Origin: Marinobacter sp. F4206
GTDB lineage: Bacteria > Pseudomonadota > Gammaproteobacteria > Pseudomonadales > Oleiphilaceae
Length of the DNA: 64,000 nt
Direction of reading: 5' to 3'
Assembly: GCF_019392195.1 (NCBI RefSeq)
Contig: NZ_JAHXKI010000002.1
Span: 1,054,001 to 1,118,000, forward strand
Both the position numbers and the translations under genes were made by a program. The notes under the pieces were generated by a model. The model did not search any database, had not been told where the DNA came from, and saw only the letters and a list, made by a program, of their open reading frames with translations. The stretch's first letter is position 1; each line of letters begins with the position of its first letter. Below are positions 1 to 10,634 of this stretch, piece after piece.

Positions 1-832
<832 letters not shown>

Positions 833-922
833 GTCGTGGTAAACCTGTCAGCAACTTTGAAATTCTTGCAGCGCAAAACGCGGCGCGTGTCGTACCCGGA
901 CATCGGCCCGGGAGCACTGCCC

Positions 923-2053
923 TCAGGCAGACCGGGCTTCCATCAGCCGGATAAATTCGTCAAACAGCGGCGCCACGTCGTGGGGGCCCGGACTGGCTTC
1001 CGGGTGTCCCTGGAAACTGAATGCCGGTTTATCGGTGCGTCGGATACCCTGCAAGGTGCCATCGAACAGGGATTTATGCGTCGCCTCCACGGTACTCGGC
1101 AGGGAGCTCTCGTCCACCGCGAAGCCATGGTTCTGACTGGTGATCATCACCGTGCCGTCCGCAATGTTCTGCACCGGGTGATTGGCGCCGTGGTGGCCGT
1201 GCCCCATCTTCATGGATTTTGCACCACTGGCCAGGGCCAGCAGCTGATGCCCCAGGCAAATGCCGAACACTGGAATCTCGGTCTCCAGAACCTCGCGAAT
1301 CGCCGTGATGGCATAGTCACAGGGCTCCGGGTCACCGGGGCCGTTGGACAGGAACACACCGTCCGGGTTCATCGCCAGCACCTCGGAAGCCGGCGTCTGG
1401 GCAGGCACCACGGTGATGTCGCAGCCCCGGGAGGCCAGCATCCGCAGAATGTTGAACTTGACGCCATAATCCCAGGCGACCACTTTGAACCGTGCCTCGC
1501 CACGCTCGCCGTAGCCGTCGGTCAGGGTCCACTCGCTCTGGGTCCAGTTCCAAACCTTTTCAGAGGTCACTTCCCTGGCCAGGTCCATGCCCTTCAGGCC
1601 CGGAAACGCCTTGGCCAGTTCCAGGGCGCGCTCCGCCGTGGCATCGGCGCCGGCAACAACGGCACCGTTCTGGGAACCCTTATCGCGGAGGATGCGCGTC
1701 AGACGACGGGTATCGATATCGGCAATGCCAACAATGTTGTTGCTTCGCAGGTAGTCGTCCAGCGCCCCCTTGCTGCGCCAGTTGCTGGCAACCAGCGGCA
1801 GATCGCGGATGATCAGGCCGGCAGCCTGGACGCGATCGGATTCCACGTCCTCTTCATTCACACCGGTGTTGCCGATGTGAGGATAGGTCAGTGTGACAAT
1901 CTGGCGGGAGTAGGACGGATCGGTGAGAATTTCCTGGTAGCCGGTCATGGCGGTGTTGAACACCACTTCACCACTGGTTTCGCCGTCAGCGCCAATGGCG
2001 GTGCCGTAAAACAGGCTTCCGTCTGCGAGTGCAAGGATTGCAGGTGTGCTCAA
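923..2053 (-). CDS. carA: Carbamoyl-phosphate synthase small (glutaminase) subunit
   Basis: CarA hydrolyses glutamine and passes ammonia to CarB. The N-terminal CPSase small-subunit domain includes the stretch [13 protein letters not shown]. The C-terminal class I glutamine amidotransferase domain has the nucleophile in [12 protein letters not shown] and the catalytic His-Glu in [11 protein letters not shown]. Length (about 376 residues) is normal. I chose the TTG at 2053 ([12 protein letters not shown]) because a GAGGA sequence lies 8 bases upstream and family members begin here; an ATG at 2068 adds five residues but has no visible ribosome binding site. It sits between dapB and carB, all on the minus strand, behind a leader that looks like an attenuator. 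Confidence 0.95.
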   Translation of the reverse strand: MSTPAILALADGSLFYGTAIGADGETSGEVVFNTAMTGYQEILTDPSYSRQIVTLTYPHIGNTGVNEEDVESDRVQAAGLIIRDLPLVASNWRSKGALDDYLRSNNIVGIADIDTRRLTRILRDKGSQNGAVVAGADATAERALELAKAFPGLKGMDLAREVTSEKVWNWTQSEWTLTDGYGERGEARFKVVAWDYGVKFNILRMLASRGCDITVVPAQTPASEVLAMNPDGVFLSNGPGDPEPCDYAITAIREVLETEIPVFGICLGHQLLALASGAKSMKMGHGHHGANHPVQNIADGTVMITSQNHGFAVDESSLPSTVEATHKSLFDGTLQGIRRTDKPAFSFQGHPEASPGPHDVAPLFDEFIRLMEARSA

Positions 2054-2121
2054 GGCTTGTATCCTCATCGAGTGGCGTATCGGTTCGTCACGAACAGGAA
2101 CGCAAGCGCAAATTCAGGTCG

Positions 2122-2161
2122 CAAAAAAGCGAGAGGGAGTCAAAACTCCGTCCCGCTTTTT
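2122..2161 (-). terminator. Intrinsic terminator/attenuator in the carA leader
   Basis: Read on the minus strand, GCGGGACGGAGT and ACTCCCTCTCGC form a 12-base stem (two mismatches) around a TTTG loop, followed at once by six T. It lies about 70 bases before the carA start and after the dapB stop, so it can end dapB transcription or act as a conditional attenuator for carAB. Attenuation-type pyrimidine control of carAB has been described in pseudomonads; that it operates here is inference. Confidence 0.6.
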
Positions 2162-2218
2162 ATTGTCCGGGAACCTTATTTGTTCCCTGGGCGTTTTTCA
2201 AAGCTACGCTTGGTGCAG

Positions 2219-2260
2219 TTAAACCGCCTTATTGTAAAAAATAAGCGGCTTTCTGTCCAT
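2219..2260 (-). promoter_or_regulatory. Possible carA leader peptide and upstream hairpin
   Basis: A 13-codon frame on the minus strand reads MDRKPLIFYNKAV and then stops with TAA. It contains a run of six T at the Ile-Phe codons, as expected for a pyrimidine-sensing leader. The same bases also form a hairpin (CCGCTTATT against AATAAGGCGG with one bulge). A second hairpin, GGGAAC/GTTCCC, lies between this and the terminator at 2122-2161. No clear ribosome binding site precedes the ATG, so translation is uncertain. Confidence 0.35.
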
Positions 2261-2280
2261 GTATAATCGCCCGCGCGACT

Positions 2281-4235
<1,955 letters not shown>

Positions 4236-4261
4236 GCTTTTAAAACCCTGTTTTTAAACGC

Positions 4262-4291
4262 GGAAAACGCGGGGAATTCCCCGCGTTTTCC
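4262..4291 (-). terminator. Perfect 30-base palindrome between dnaK and dnaJ
   Basis: The 30 bases are exactly self-complementary, centred on GAATTC, and can fold to a 13-base GC-rich stem with an AATT loop. On the minus strand it follows the dnaK stop by 22 bases, before the dnaJ start. There is no long T run after it, so it may be a partial terminator or an RNA-stability hairpin that lowers dnaJ relative to dnaK. The palindrome is seen; its role is inferred. Confidence 0.55.
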
Positions 4292-4313
4292 AACTGCCTG
4301 ATGTACGTCAGAA

Positions 4314-6239
4314 TTACCGCTTGTCGTCGTCTTTGACTTCTTCAAACTCGGCGTCGACGGCGTCGTCAGCCTGCTGGGCCTGAGCATCTTCCTGCCCGCC
4401 AGCTTGCTCGGCCTGCGCGCCCTCTTCTGCATACATCTTCTGAGCCAGCTCCGAAGAGACTTCCGTCAGCTTCTGGGTCTTGGCTTCAATGTCGTCCTTG
4501 TCCGATCCTTCCAGGGCGGTCTCGAGCTCCTTGATGGACGCCTCGATAGACTCTTTCTCGCTGTCACTGACCTTGTCGCCGGCTTCGGTCAGCGTCTTGC
4601 GAACGGCGTGAACCATCGCATCACCCTGGTTGCGAACCTGGACCAGTTCCTCGAACTTGCGATCTTCCTCGGCGTTGGCCTCGGCGTCCTGCACCATCTT
4701 CTCGATCTCGTCATCGTTCAGACCGGAAGACGCCTTGATCACGATGGACTGTTCCTTGCCAGTCGCCTTGTCTTTTGCAGACACGTTCAGGATCCCGTTC
4801 GCGTCGATGTCGAACGTCACCTCAATCTGCGGCACACCCCGCGCTGCCGGCGGAATGTCCGCCAGATCGAAACGACCCAGTGATTTGTTCTGGGCGGCTT
4901 GCTTCCGCTCACCCTGAACCACGTGGATGGTAACGGCAGTCTGATTGTCATCCGCTGTGGAGAACGTCTGCGATTTCTTGGTCGGGATCGTGGTGTTCTT
5001 GTCGATTAGCGGAGTCGCCACGCCGCCCATGGTTTCGATACCCAGGGTCAGCGGCGTCACATCCAGCAGCAGCACGTCTTTCACGTCGCCGGAAAGTACG
5101 GCGGCCTGGATGGCAGCACCCATGGCCACGGCTTCATCCGGGTTCACGTCTTTGCGAGCGTCTTTACCGAAGAACTCCTTAACCTTTTCCTGCACCAGCG
5201 GCATGCGGGTCTGACCGCCGACCAGGATAACCTCGTCGATTTCGCTTCCGCTCATGCCCGCATCTTTCAGGGCCACTTTACACGGCTCAAGGCTGCGCTG
5301 AACCAGATCTTCTACCAGCGACTCGAGCTTGGCGCGGGTCAGCTTGACGTTCATGTGCTTCGGACCGCTGGCATCGGCCGTGATGTACGGCAGATTCACG
5401 TCAGTCTGCTGGCTGCTGGAAAGCTCGATCTTGGCCTTCTCACCAGCTTCCTTCAGACGCTGCATCGCCAGGGAGTCGCCGCGCAGGTCAATGCCACTAT
5501 CCTTCTTGAACTGGTCGGCCAGGAACTCAATGATCTTCAGGTCGAAATCTTCACCGCCCAGGAAGGTGTCCCCGTTGGTGGCCAGAACTTCAAACTGGTG
5601 CTCGCCATCAACATCGGCAATTTCAATGATGGACAGGTCGAAAGTACCGCCACCAAGGTCATATACCGCCACGGTACGATCGCCACTCTTCTTGTCCAGG
5701 CCATAGGCCAGGGCTGCGGCGGTCGGCTCGTTGATAATGCGCTTCACGTCCAGACCAGCGATCTTACCGGCATCTTTGGTGGCCTGACGCTGACTGTCGT
5801 TGAAGTAAGCCGGCACGGTGATCACCGCCTCGGTCACTTTCTCGCCAAGGTAATCTTCGGCGGTTTTCTTCATCTTCTTGAGCACTTCTGCAGACACCTG
5901 AGGTGGCGCCATCTTCTCGCCTTTCACCTCTACCCAGGCATCACCGTTGTCCGCCTTGGCGATCTTGTACGGCACCATTTTGATGTCTTTCTGAACGACA
6001 TCGTCTTCGAAACGACGACCGATCAGACGCTTGATGGCGTACAGGGTGTTATTCGGGTTGGTAACAGCCTGACGCTTCGCAGACTGGCCTACCAGCGTTT
6101 CGCCGTCATCGGTGTACGCGATGATCGACGGGGTCGTGCGATCACCCTCGGCGTTTTCAATAACCTTGACCTTGTCACCATCCATGATGGCAACACAGGA
6201 GTTTGTTGTTCCCAGATCGATACCAATAATCTTGCTCAT
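4314..6239 (-). CDS. dnaK: Molecular chaperone DnaK (Hsp70)
   Basis: A 641-residue Hsp70, full family length. The ATPase domain opens [14 protein letters not shown] and has the phosphate-binding loop [11 protein letters not shown] and the hinge stretch [11 protein letters not shown]. The linker [15 protein letters not shown] leads into the peptide-binding beta domain and the helical lid. The acidic tail ends in EEVKDDDKR, matching the EEVKD-type end of bacterial DnaK. It folds client proteins in the cytoplasm with DnaJ and the nucleotide exchange factor GrpE, whose genes flank it. A GGAG sequence precedes the ATG. Transcription is probably from the sigma-32 promoter before grpE. Confidence 0.98.
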   Translation of the reverse strand: MSKIIGIDLGTTNSCVAIMDGDKVKVIENAEGDRTTPSIIAYTDDGETLVGQSAKRQAVTNPNNTLYAIKRLIGRRFEDDVVQKDIKMVPYKIAKADNGDAWVEVKGEKMAPPQVSAEVLKKMKKTAEDYLGEKVTEAVITVPAYFNDSQRQATKDAGKIAGLDVKRIINEPTAAALAYGLDKKSGDRTVAVYDLGGGTFDLSIIEIADVDGEHQFEVLATNGDTFLGGEDFDLKIIEFLADQFKKDSGIDLRGDSLAMQRLKEAGEKAKIELSSSQQTDVNLPYITADASGPKHMNVKLTRAKLESLVEDLVQRSLEPCKVALKDAGMSGSEIDEVILVGGQTRMPLVQEKVKEFFGKDARKDVNPDEAVAMGAAIQAAVLSGDVKDVLLLDVTPLTLGIETMGGVATPLIDKNTTIPTKKSQTFSTADDNQTAVTIHVVQGERKQAAQNKSLGRFDLADIPPAARGVPQIEVTFDIDANGILNVSAKDKATGKEQSIVIKASSGLNDDEIEKMVQDAEANAEEDRKFEELVQVRNQGDAMVHAVRKTLTEAGDKVSDSEKESIEASIKELETALEGSDKDDIEAKTQKLTEVSSELAQKMYAEEGAQAEQAGGQEDAQAQQADDAVDAEFEEVKDDDKR

Positions 6240-6330
6240 TGAGTCACTCCAATTCTTCTGAATGCTTTCCCGGAGAGTATTGCCCCGGCTTTCGCCATTT
6301 ACTGGCTATATTGGCGCTTTAATCGGCTTT

Positions 6331-6933
6331 TCAAGCCTGCTCATCAATTTTTGGTGCATCTTCTGCCTTGGCGACCATCACCATGGCCGGACGTACAACA
6401 CGGCCATTCAGCAGATAGCCCTTCTGCACCACAGCTACAACACTGTTTGGCTCGGCATCGGGAGCCGGCACCATGGACATGGCTTCGTGCTGCTGGGGGT
6501 CAAACGGCTCGCCAACCGGGTTGAGCTGCTCGACGTTGAATTTGCCGAGACTGTTCATGAACAGGTTGAGCGTCATTTCCACACCCTCCCGGATGGACGC
6601 GACCAGCTCACCGGTATTCTCATTGGCTTCAGTGCTTTCGACCGCCTTTTCCAGGCTGTCCGCAACCGGCAGCAATTCCTTGACGAACTTTTCCAGAGCG
6701 AACTTGTGCGCTTTCTCGACGTCGATCTCGGCGCGCCGGCGGACATTCTGCATCTCGGCCTGGGAGCGCAGCATCTGCTCCTGGGCTTCCTTGACCTGGG
6801 CCCGCAAAGCATCAACCTCGGAATCTTCGCCCTCGACAAACTCGTCTTCCGCCTGCGCTTCTTCCGCGGCAGCCTCGGTCGCCCCTTTCAATTCGTCTTC
6901 TACCTGTTCGTTGCGGTTTTCGTCGGTGCTCAT
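6331..6933 (-). CDS. grpE: DnaK nucleotide exchange factor GrpE
   Basis: A 200-residue GrpE. The acidic N-terminal tail and long helix (about residues 1-90, rich in E, A, Q) form the dimer coiled coil. The C-terminal beta domain includes [21 protein letters not shown] and ends in [11 protein letters not shown]. It releases ADP from DnaK. I chose the ATG at 6933 because AGGAG lies six bases upstream; an in-frame GTG at 6939 overlaps that ribosome binding site. It is the first gene of the heat-shock operon and lies about 90 bases after a sigma-32 type promoter. Confidence 0.96.
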   Translation of the reverse strand: MSTDENRNEQVEDELKGATEAAAEEAQAEDEFVEGEDSEVDALRAQVKEAQEQMLRSQAEMQNVRRRAEIDVEKAHKFALEKFVKELLPVADSLEKAVESTEANENTGELVASIREGVEMTLNLFMNSLGKFNVEQLNPVGEPFDPQQHEAMSMVPAPDAEPNSVVAVVQKGYLLNGRVVRPAMVMVAKAEDAPKIDEQA

Positions 6934-7029
6934 GACCACTCCTGCTAACTATCCGGCGGCCGACATCAACTCGGCCGATTCAACATGACTTCCGACCGCA
7001 GCGAGCCGGAAAAATGTAGTTGCGAACGG

Positions 7030-7057
7030 ATATGGGGCCCAGCTTGCAGGTTTCAAC
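7030..7057 (-). promoter_or_regulatory. Sigma-32 (heat-shock) promoter of grpE-dnaK-dnaJ
   Basis: On the minus strand the sequence reads GTTGAAA, 13 bases, CCCCATAT. This matches the known RpoH pattern (CTTGAAA, N13-14, CCCCATNT) at nearly every position. The expected start lies about 90 bases before grpE. Spacing and match are directly visible; heat induction is expected from the family. Confidence 0.85.
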
Positions 7058-7098
7058 CACCCCACCCGTCAATCCGACAGAAATTCGTCCCGAGCAAT

Positions 7099-7127
7099 TT
7101 GCAAACAACAAGAACCCTGTATATATT
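7099..7127 (+). promoter_or_regulatory. Sigma-70 promoter of recN
   Basis: TTGCAA at 7099-7104 and TATATT at 7122-7127 are separated by 17 bases. The -10 element lies inside the first LexA box, so bound LexA would block RNA polymerase. Confidence 0.65.
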
Positions 7128-7151
7128 CACAGTCACTGTATGAAATCACAG
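7117..7151 (+). promoter_or_regulatory. Two LexA (SOS) boxes upstream of recN
   Basis: Two copies of the CTGT-N8-ACAG LexA pattern lie at 7117-7132 (CTGTATATATTCACAG) and 7136-7151 (CTGTATGAAATCACAG). Their starts are 19 bases apart, close to two helical turns, so two LexA dimers could bind on one face. recN is a known strongly SOS-induced gene in gammaproteobacteria and often has more than one box. Confidence 0.88.
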
Positions 7152-7216
7152 TATTCGGCTAGCCCCTGATCCGGGAGGGTCCGCCAGGCATTTCGAAGGA
7201 CGCGGAGGTTTTCTGC

Positions 7217-8896
7217 ATGCTCACACAGCTCACGGTTTCCAATTACGCCATTGCCGAACGGGTGGAACTCCAGTTCAGCAAAGGCATGACAGCCCTGACC
7301 GGAGAAACCGGTGCCGGCAAATCGATTGTCCTGGACGCCCTCGGGCTGGCGATGGGCGGTCGTGCCGACGCGGGCGCAGTTCGCCATGGAGCCAAGCGTG
7401 CAGACATTACCGCCACCTTCGATGTCTCAGACATCCCTGAAGCCGCTCAGTGGCTTGAAAGCCACGAGCTGGATGATGACAGCGACTGCATCCTGCGCCG
7501 CGTGATCAGCAAGGACGGACGTTCACGCGCCTACATCAATGGCCAGCCCTGCCCGCTGGCCCACCTGAAAGACCTCGGCGGCCTGCTGATGGATATCCAC
7601 AGCCAACACCAGCATCAGTCGCTGCTGCGCAAAGAAACCCACCGAAAACTGCTGGACGAATTTGCTGGCGTGGAAAGTCTCGCTGCGGACACCCACATTG
7701 CCTGGAAAGCCTGGAACCAAACCCGAAACCGCCTGACCGAGCGTCAGCAGAATGCCGACGAGACCGAAGCAAAACTGCAGCTGCTGCGCTACCAGGTCGA
7801 GGAACTGGACCGGCTAGCACTGGAAGATGGAGAGCAGGAACAACTGGAACAGGAACAAGCGCAACTGAGCCAGGCCGACGCGGTGCTACACAGCAGTCAT
7901 CAGGCCGCCTTGCTCTGTACGGAAGAAGAAACCAGTGCAGCAGACATGGTGCGCCAGGCACTGCAACAACTGGAGCAACTGCCAGTGGACGTTCCCGCCC
8001 TGGCTGACACCATCCAGATGCTGAACGAAGCCCAGATCCAGATCAGCGAGGCCGGCGACAATCTGCGCCGCTTCGTGGACGACTACGAGGCCGACCCGGA
8101 ACGATTGGCCCAGGCCGAGGAACGACTGAGCGCAATCTACCAAATGGCCCGCAAGCATCGGATCACCCCGGAAGAACTGCCGGAACTGCACCAGCGACTG
8201 TCTGCGGAACTGGCAGAGCTGGACGGCGGCGCCGGCAGCCTCGAACAGTTGGAAGCGGAACTGGTAAAGCAACGCAGCGCGTTCGACGAACTCGCCGGCA
8301 GACTGACGGAAGCACGCGAACAGGCGGCGGTGGAGCTGGATCAGCGCATCGCCGAGGAACTGGCACAACTGAGCATGCCAACGATGCAGTTCGTGACCCA
8401 CCTGAACCGCAACGCCAAGGATGAGCCCGCCCCCCATGGCCAGCAGGACATCGAATTCCTGGTCAGTGCCAACCCCGGGCAACCGGCTCGCCCGCTGGCC
8501 AAAGTTGCCTCCGGCGGCGAACTTTCGCGGATCAGTCTCGCCATTCAGGTCGTGGTGGCCCAGACCTCAACCACACCAACCCTGGTCTTTGATGAAGTGG
8601 ACGTGGGCATTGGCGGTGGCACCGCCGAAGTGGTCGGTCGGCTGCTACGGAGCCTGGGTGAAAACGGACAAGTTCTGTGCGTGACCCATCTGCCGCAAGT
8701 GGCGGCGCAGTGCCATCAGCACCTGTTTGTCAGCAAGTTTACCGAAAGGGACGCAACGTTCTCGAAAATTGAAACACTGGACGATCAGGGAAGGATCAGT
8801 GAAGTGGCACGCATGCTGGGCGGCGTCGACATGACCGAGCACACCATTGCACACGCCAGGGAAATGTTTTCCAAGGGGCAGGCCACCCACCACTGA
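7217..8896 (+). CDS. recN: DNA repair protein RecN
   Basis: A 559-residue SMC-like ATPase for repair of double-strand breaks. The Walker A motif is GETGAGKS near residue 35. A long coiled-coil region (about residues 150-370, rich in Q, E, L, A) separates it from the C-terminal half with the ABC signature VASGGELSRISLA and the Walker B stretch TLVFDEVDVGIGGGTAE. Start, end and length are normal. It is divergent from grpE, a neighbour also in E. coli, and lies behind two LexA boxes. Confidence 0.97.
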   Translation: MLTQLTVSNYAIAERVELQFSKGMTALTGETGAGKSIVLDALGLAMGGRADAGAVRHGAKRADITATFDVSDIPEAAQWLESHELDDDSDCILRRVISKDGRSRAYINGQPCPLAHLKDLGGLLMDIHSQHQHQSLLRKETHRKLLDEFAGVESLAADTHIAWKAWNQTRNRLTERQQNADETEAKLQLLRYQVEELDRLALEDGEQEQLEQEQAQLSQADAVLHSSHQAALLCTEEETSAADMVRQALQQLEQLPVDVPALADTIQMLNEAQIQISEAGDNLRRFVDDYEADPERLAQAEERLSAIYQMARKHRITPEELPELHQRLSAELAELDGGAGSLEQLEAELVKQRSAFDELAGRLTEAREQAAVELDQRIAEELAQLSMPTMQFVTHLNRNAKDEPAPHGQQDIEFLVSANPGQPARPLAKVASGGELSRISLAIQVVVAQTSTTPTLVFDEVDVGIGGGTAEVVGRLLRSLGENGQVLCVTHLPQVAAQCHQHLFVSKFTERDATFSKIETLDDQGRISEVARMLGGVDMTEHTIAHAREMFSKGQATHH

Positions 8897-8942
8897 GGCC
8901 ACTCTCCCACAACCTCTACCCCTCTCGATCCTGAGAGCTGTT

Positions 8943-8971
8943 GGGGCGGGTGATTCACCCGCCCCTTTTTT
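8943..8971 (+). terminator. Rho-independent terminator of recN
   Basis: GGGGCGGGTGA and TCACCCGCCCC pair perfectly, followed by six T. It lies 47 bases after the recN stop and just before the convergent fur stop. Confidence 0.92.
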
Positions 8972-8975
8972 ATAC

Positions 8976-9386
8976 TTATGATTTGATCGGTTTTACGTAG
9001 AGGATCAGGCTGTGATCAACGATCTCGTAGCCGCGCTCCTCGGCGATCTTTTTCTGGCGCTCTTCGATGACGTCGTCAACGAACTCAATGACCTCGCCGG
9101 TCTGTGTACAGACCATGTGGTCATGGTGATCATCGCCAGCCATCTCGAAGACCGCGTGACCGCCCTCAAAGTTATGGCGCAGCACCAAGCCCGCCGCTTC
9201 GAACTGGGTCAGCACCCGGTAGACAGTCGCCAGCCCCACGTCATCTCCCTGCTCCAACAGTTTCTTGTAGACGTCTTCGGCACTCAGGTGGTGCTCGTCG
9301 GCATTCTCAAGAATATTGAAGATCTTGACTCTCGGCAGAGTAACTTTGAGACCGACTTTTCGTAATTCGGCGTTTTCAGATGACAT
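8976..9386 (-). CDS. fur: Ferric uptake regulator Fur
   Basis: A 136-residue Fe(II)-responsive repressor. The N-terminal winged helix includes VTLPRVKIFNIL and GLATVYRVLTQFEAAGLV. The metal-binding and dimer part has the HDHMVCTQTGEVIEF segment with the histidine-rich HHDH motif just before it. Notably only the first Cys of the usual CxxC is present and the second is absent (VCTQTG), as in pseudomonad Fur proteins. I chose the ATG at 9386 (MSSENAELRKVGL), which gives the family length; an upstream in-frame ATG would add 25 unlikely residues. The fur/bamE divergent arrangement is conserved in Pseudomonas relatives. Confidence 0.96.
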   Translation of the reverse strand: MSSENAELRKVGLKVTLPRVKIFNILENADEHHLSAEDVYKKLLEQGDDVGLATVYRVLTQFEAAGLVLRHNFEGGHAVFEMAGDDHHDHMVCTQTGEVIEFVDDVIEERQKKIAEERGYEIVDHSLILYVKPIKS

Positions 9387-9507
9387 GTTACTATTCACTC
9401 TTTGGTGTGCCTCACGGCTTCCGGTATGATGAAGCCGCCATGAACGGTTACCCCGTGCCACACCTGCCTCTGGCAGGCGATTTCAAGATAGAGGATTTCC
9501 CCCGGCG

Positions 9508-9834
9508 ATGCAAAAGCTTACAGCTCTGATTCTCACTCTCATTCTGACCGGATGTGGCTTCCCGGGCGTTTACAAAATCAACGTCCAGCAAGGCAACATT
9601 GTGACCGATGAAGAGCTGACCTCCCTCACCGAGGGCATGCCCCGCAGCCAGGTACACGCGGTGATGGGAACGCCGATGATGCTGAACCCGGTTGATGCCT
9701 CCCGGGAGTACTACATTTACACCTTTCAGCGCAGTGGCGGGGACATTCGGGAACAGCGCATCATCGTCTACTACGACAATGACCAGTTTTCCCACTACGA
9801 AGCCCAGCTTCTGGAAGATACTCCAGCTTACTGA
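9508..9834 (+). CDS. bamE: Outer-membrane assembly lipoprotein BamE (SmpA/OmlA)
   Basis: A 108-residue lipoprotein of the beta-barrel assembly complex in the outer membrane. A short signal ends in the lipobox LTGC (Cys about residue 16). The SmpA/OmlA domain follows, with the hallmark stretch LTEGMPRSQVHAVMGTPMM and the C-terminal strands SREYYIYTFQRSGG. It is divergent from fur and convergent with rnfH, only nine bases away. The block smpB, ratA, rnfH, bamE, recN is conserved from E. coli. Confidence 0.95.
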   Translation: MQKLTALILTLILTGCGFPGVYKINVQQGNIVTDEELTSLTEGMPRSQVHAVMGTPMMLNPVDASREYYIYTFQRSGGDIREQRIIVYYDNDQFSHYEAQLLEDTPAY

Positions 9835-9842
9835 CCGGAAAC

Positions 9843-10124
9843 CTAACTCTTCTTCTTGGCCCGGTTCAGGCGCGCCTGTTTTGGGTCAATCTTGAGCGGC
9901 CGGTAAAGTTCCACCCGATCCCCGTCACGCAGCTGATGGGCGCCGGGGTCCTTAATCACCTTACCGAAAATACCCATGTCGATGTCATCCGGATCAACTT
10001 CCGGGAAAATTCCTACGATCCCCGACAACTTGACCGCCTCAAGTGCGGTGGTGCCCTCAGGCACGACTACCGGTACTATTTCCTGTTTGTCCGGGCGGGC
10101 GTAAGCGATCTCAACGTGCGGCAT
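9843..10124 (-). CDS. rnfH: RnfH family ubiquitin-fold protein
   Basis: A small protein of about 93 residues with the beta-grasp RnfH/UPF0125 fold. It has PHVEIAYARPDKQEIVPVVV at the N-terminus, the central GIFGKVIKDPGAHQLRDGDRVELYRPL and a basic tail. The family is named for association with the Rnf complex, but its biochemical role is not settled. The ATG at 10124 has GGAGG six bases upstream, within the end of ratA; a GTG at 10127 is also possible. Its start overlaps the ratA stop (TGATG), so the two are translationally coupled. Confidence 0.92.
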   Translation of the reverse strand: MPHVEIAYARPDKQEIVPVVVPEGTTALEAVKLSGIVGIFPEVDPDDIDMGIFGKVIKDPGAHQLRDGDRVELYRPLKIDPKQARLNRAKKKS

Positions 10125-10567
10125 CACAAACCTCCCGAGTACAATTCGTCCGCGCGCTTGCAGAAGGCATCTACCATTGTATTCGCAGCCTGACTGAACA
10201 CCGTTCCGAAGGCCATGCGAGAGAGCGAGCCGGCAAACTCGAACTCCAATGTCAGGATCACCTTACAGGCATTGTGGTCCAGGGATTTGAAGTGCCAGCG
10301 CCCGGTCAGGTTCCGGAATGGGCCGTCCACGAGATTCATCTCTATGGCCTCCGGCATCAGCAGCTGATTCCGGGTCGTCAGGGTGTGCCGCACGCCGCCT
10401 TTGGCAATTTCCATGGAGGCGGTCAGTTCCCCGTCATTTTCCTCATGGATCTCGGCGTTGGCACACCAGGGCAAGAACTCCGGGTAACGGGCAACATCGT
10501 TCACGAGGTGAAACATCCGCTCCGCGGAGTGCATGACAAGGGCTGTTTTATCAATCTGATGGGGCAT
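10124..10567 (-). CDS. ratA: RatA family START-domain protein (toxin-antitoxin-like ribosome association protein)
   Basis: A 147-residue polyketide cyclase/COQ10-type START domain protein. Key stretches are MFHLVNDVARYPEFLPWC near the N-terminus and FEFAGSLSRMAFGTVFSQAANTMVDAFCKRA at the C-terminus. In E. coli the homologue was described as blocking association of ribosomal subunits, while relatives of the fold bind ubiquinone; either role is possible. I prefer the start at 10567 (MPHQIDKTALV) over one eight codons upstream. It overlaps rnfH and follows the NSS transporter gene on the same strand. Confidence 0.9.
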   Translation of the reverse strand: MPHQIDKTALVMHSAERMFHLVNDVARYPEFLPWCANAEIHEENDGELTASMEIAKGGVRHTLTTRNQLLMPEAIEMNLVDGPFRNLTGRWHFKSLDHNACKVILTLEFEFAGSLSRMAFGTVFSQAANTMVDAFCKRADELYSGGL

Positions 10568-10634
10568 TGGAACTGGCTGTCCTGCTTGCAAGCGCTCTCT
10601 ACAAATAAAGAAGTGCGTGGAAACTCACACCTGA

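Noticed and set aside
2256..2268. Plus-strand promoter with TATAAT at 2263
   Set aside because: No gene follows on the plus strand and no -35 box at suitable distance was seen.
5355..6242. 295-codon frame opposite dnaK
   Set aside because: Mirror of a highly conserved gene; antisense Hsp70 frames are a known artefact.
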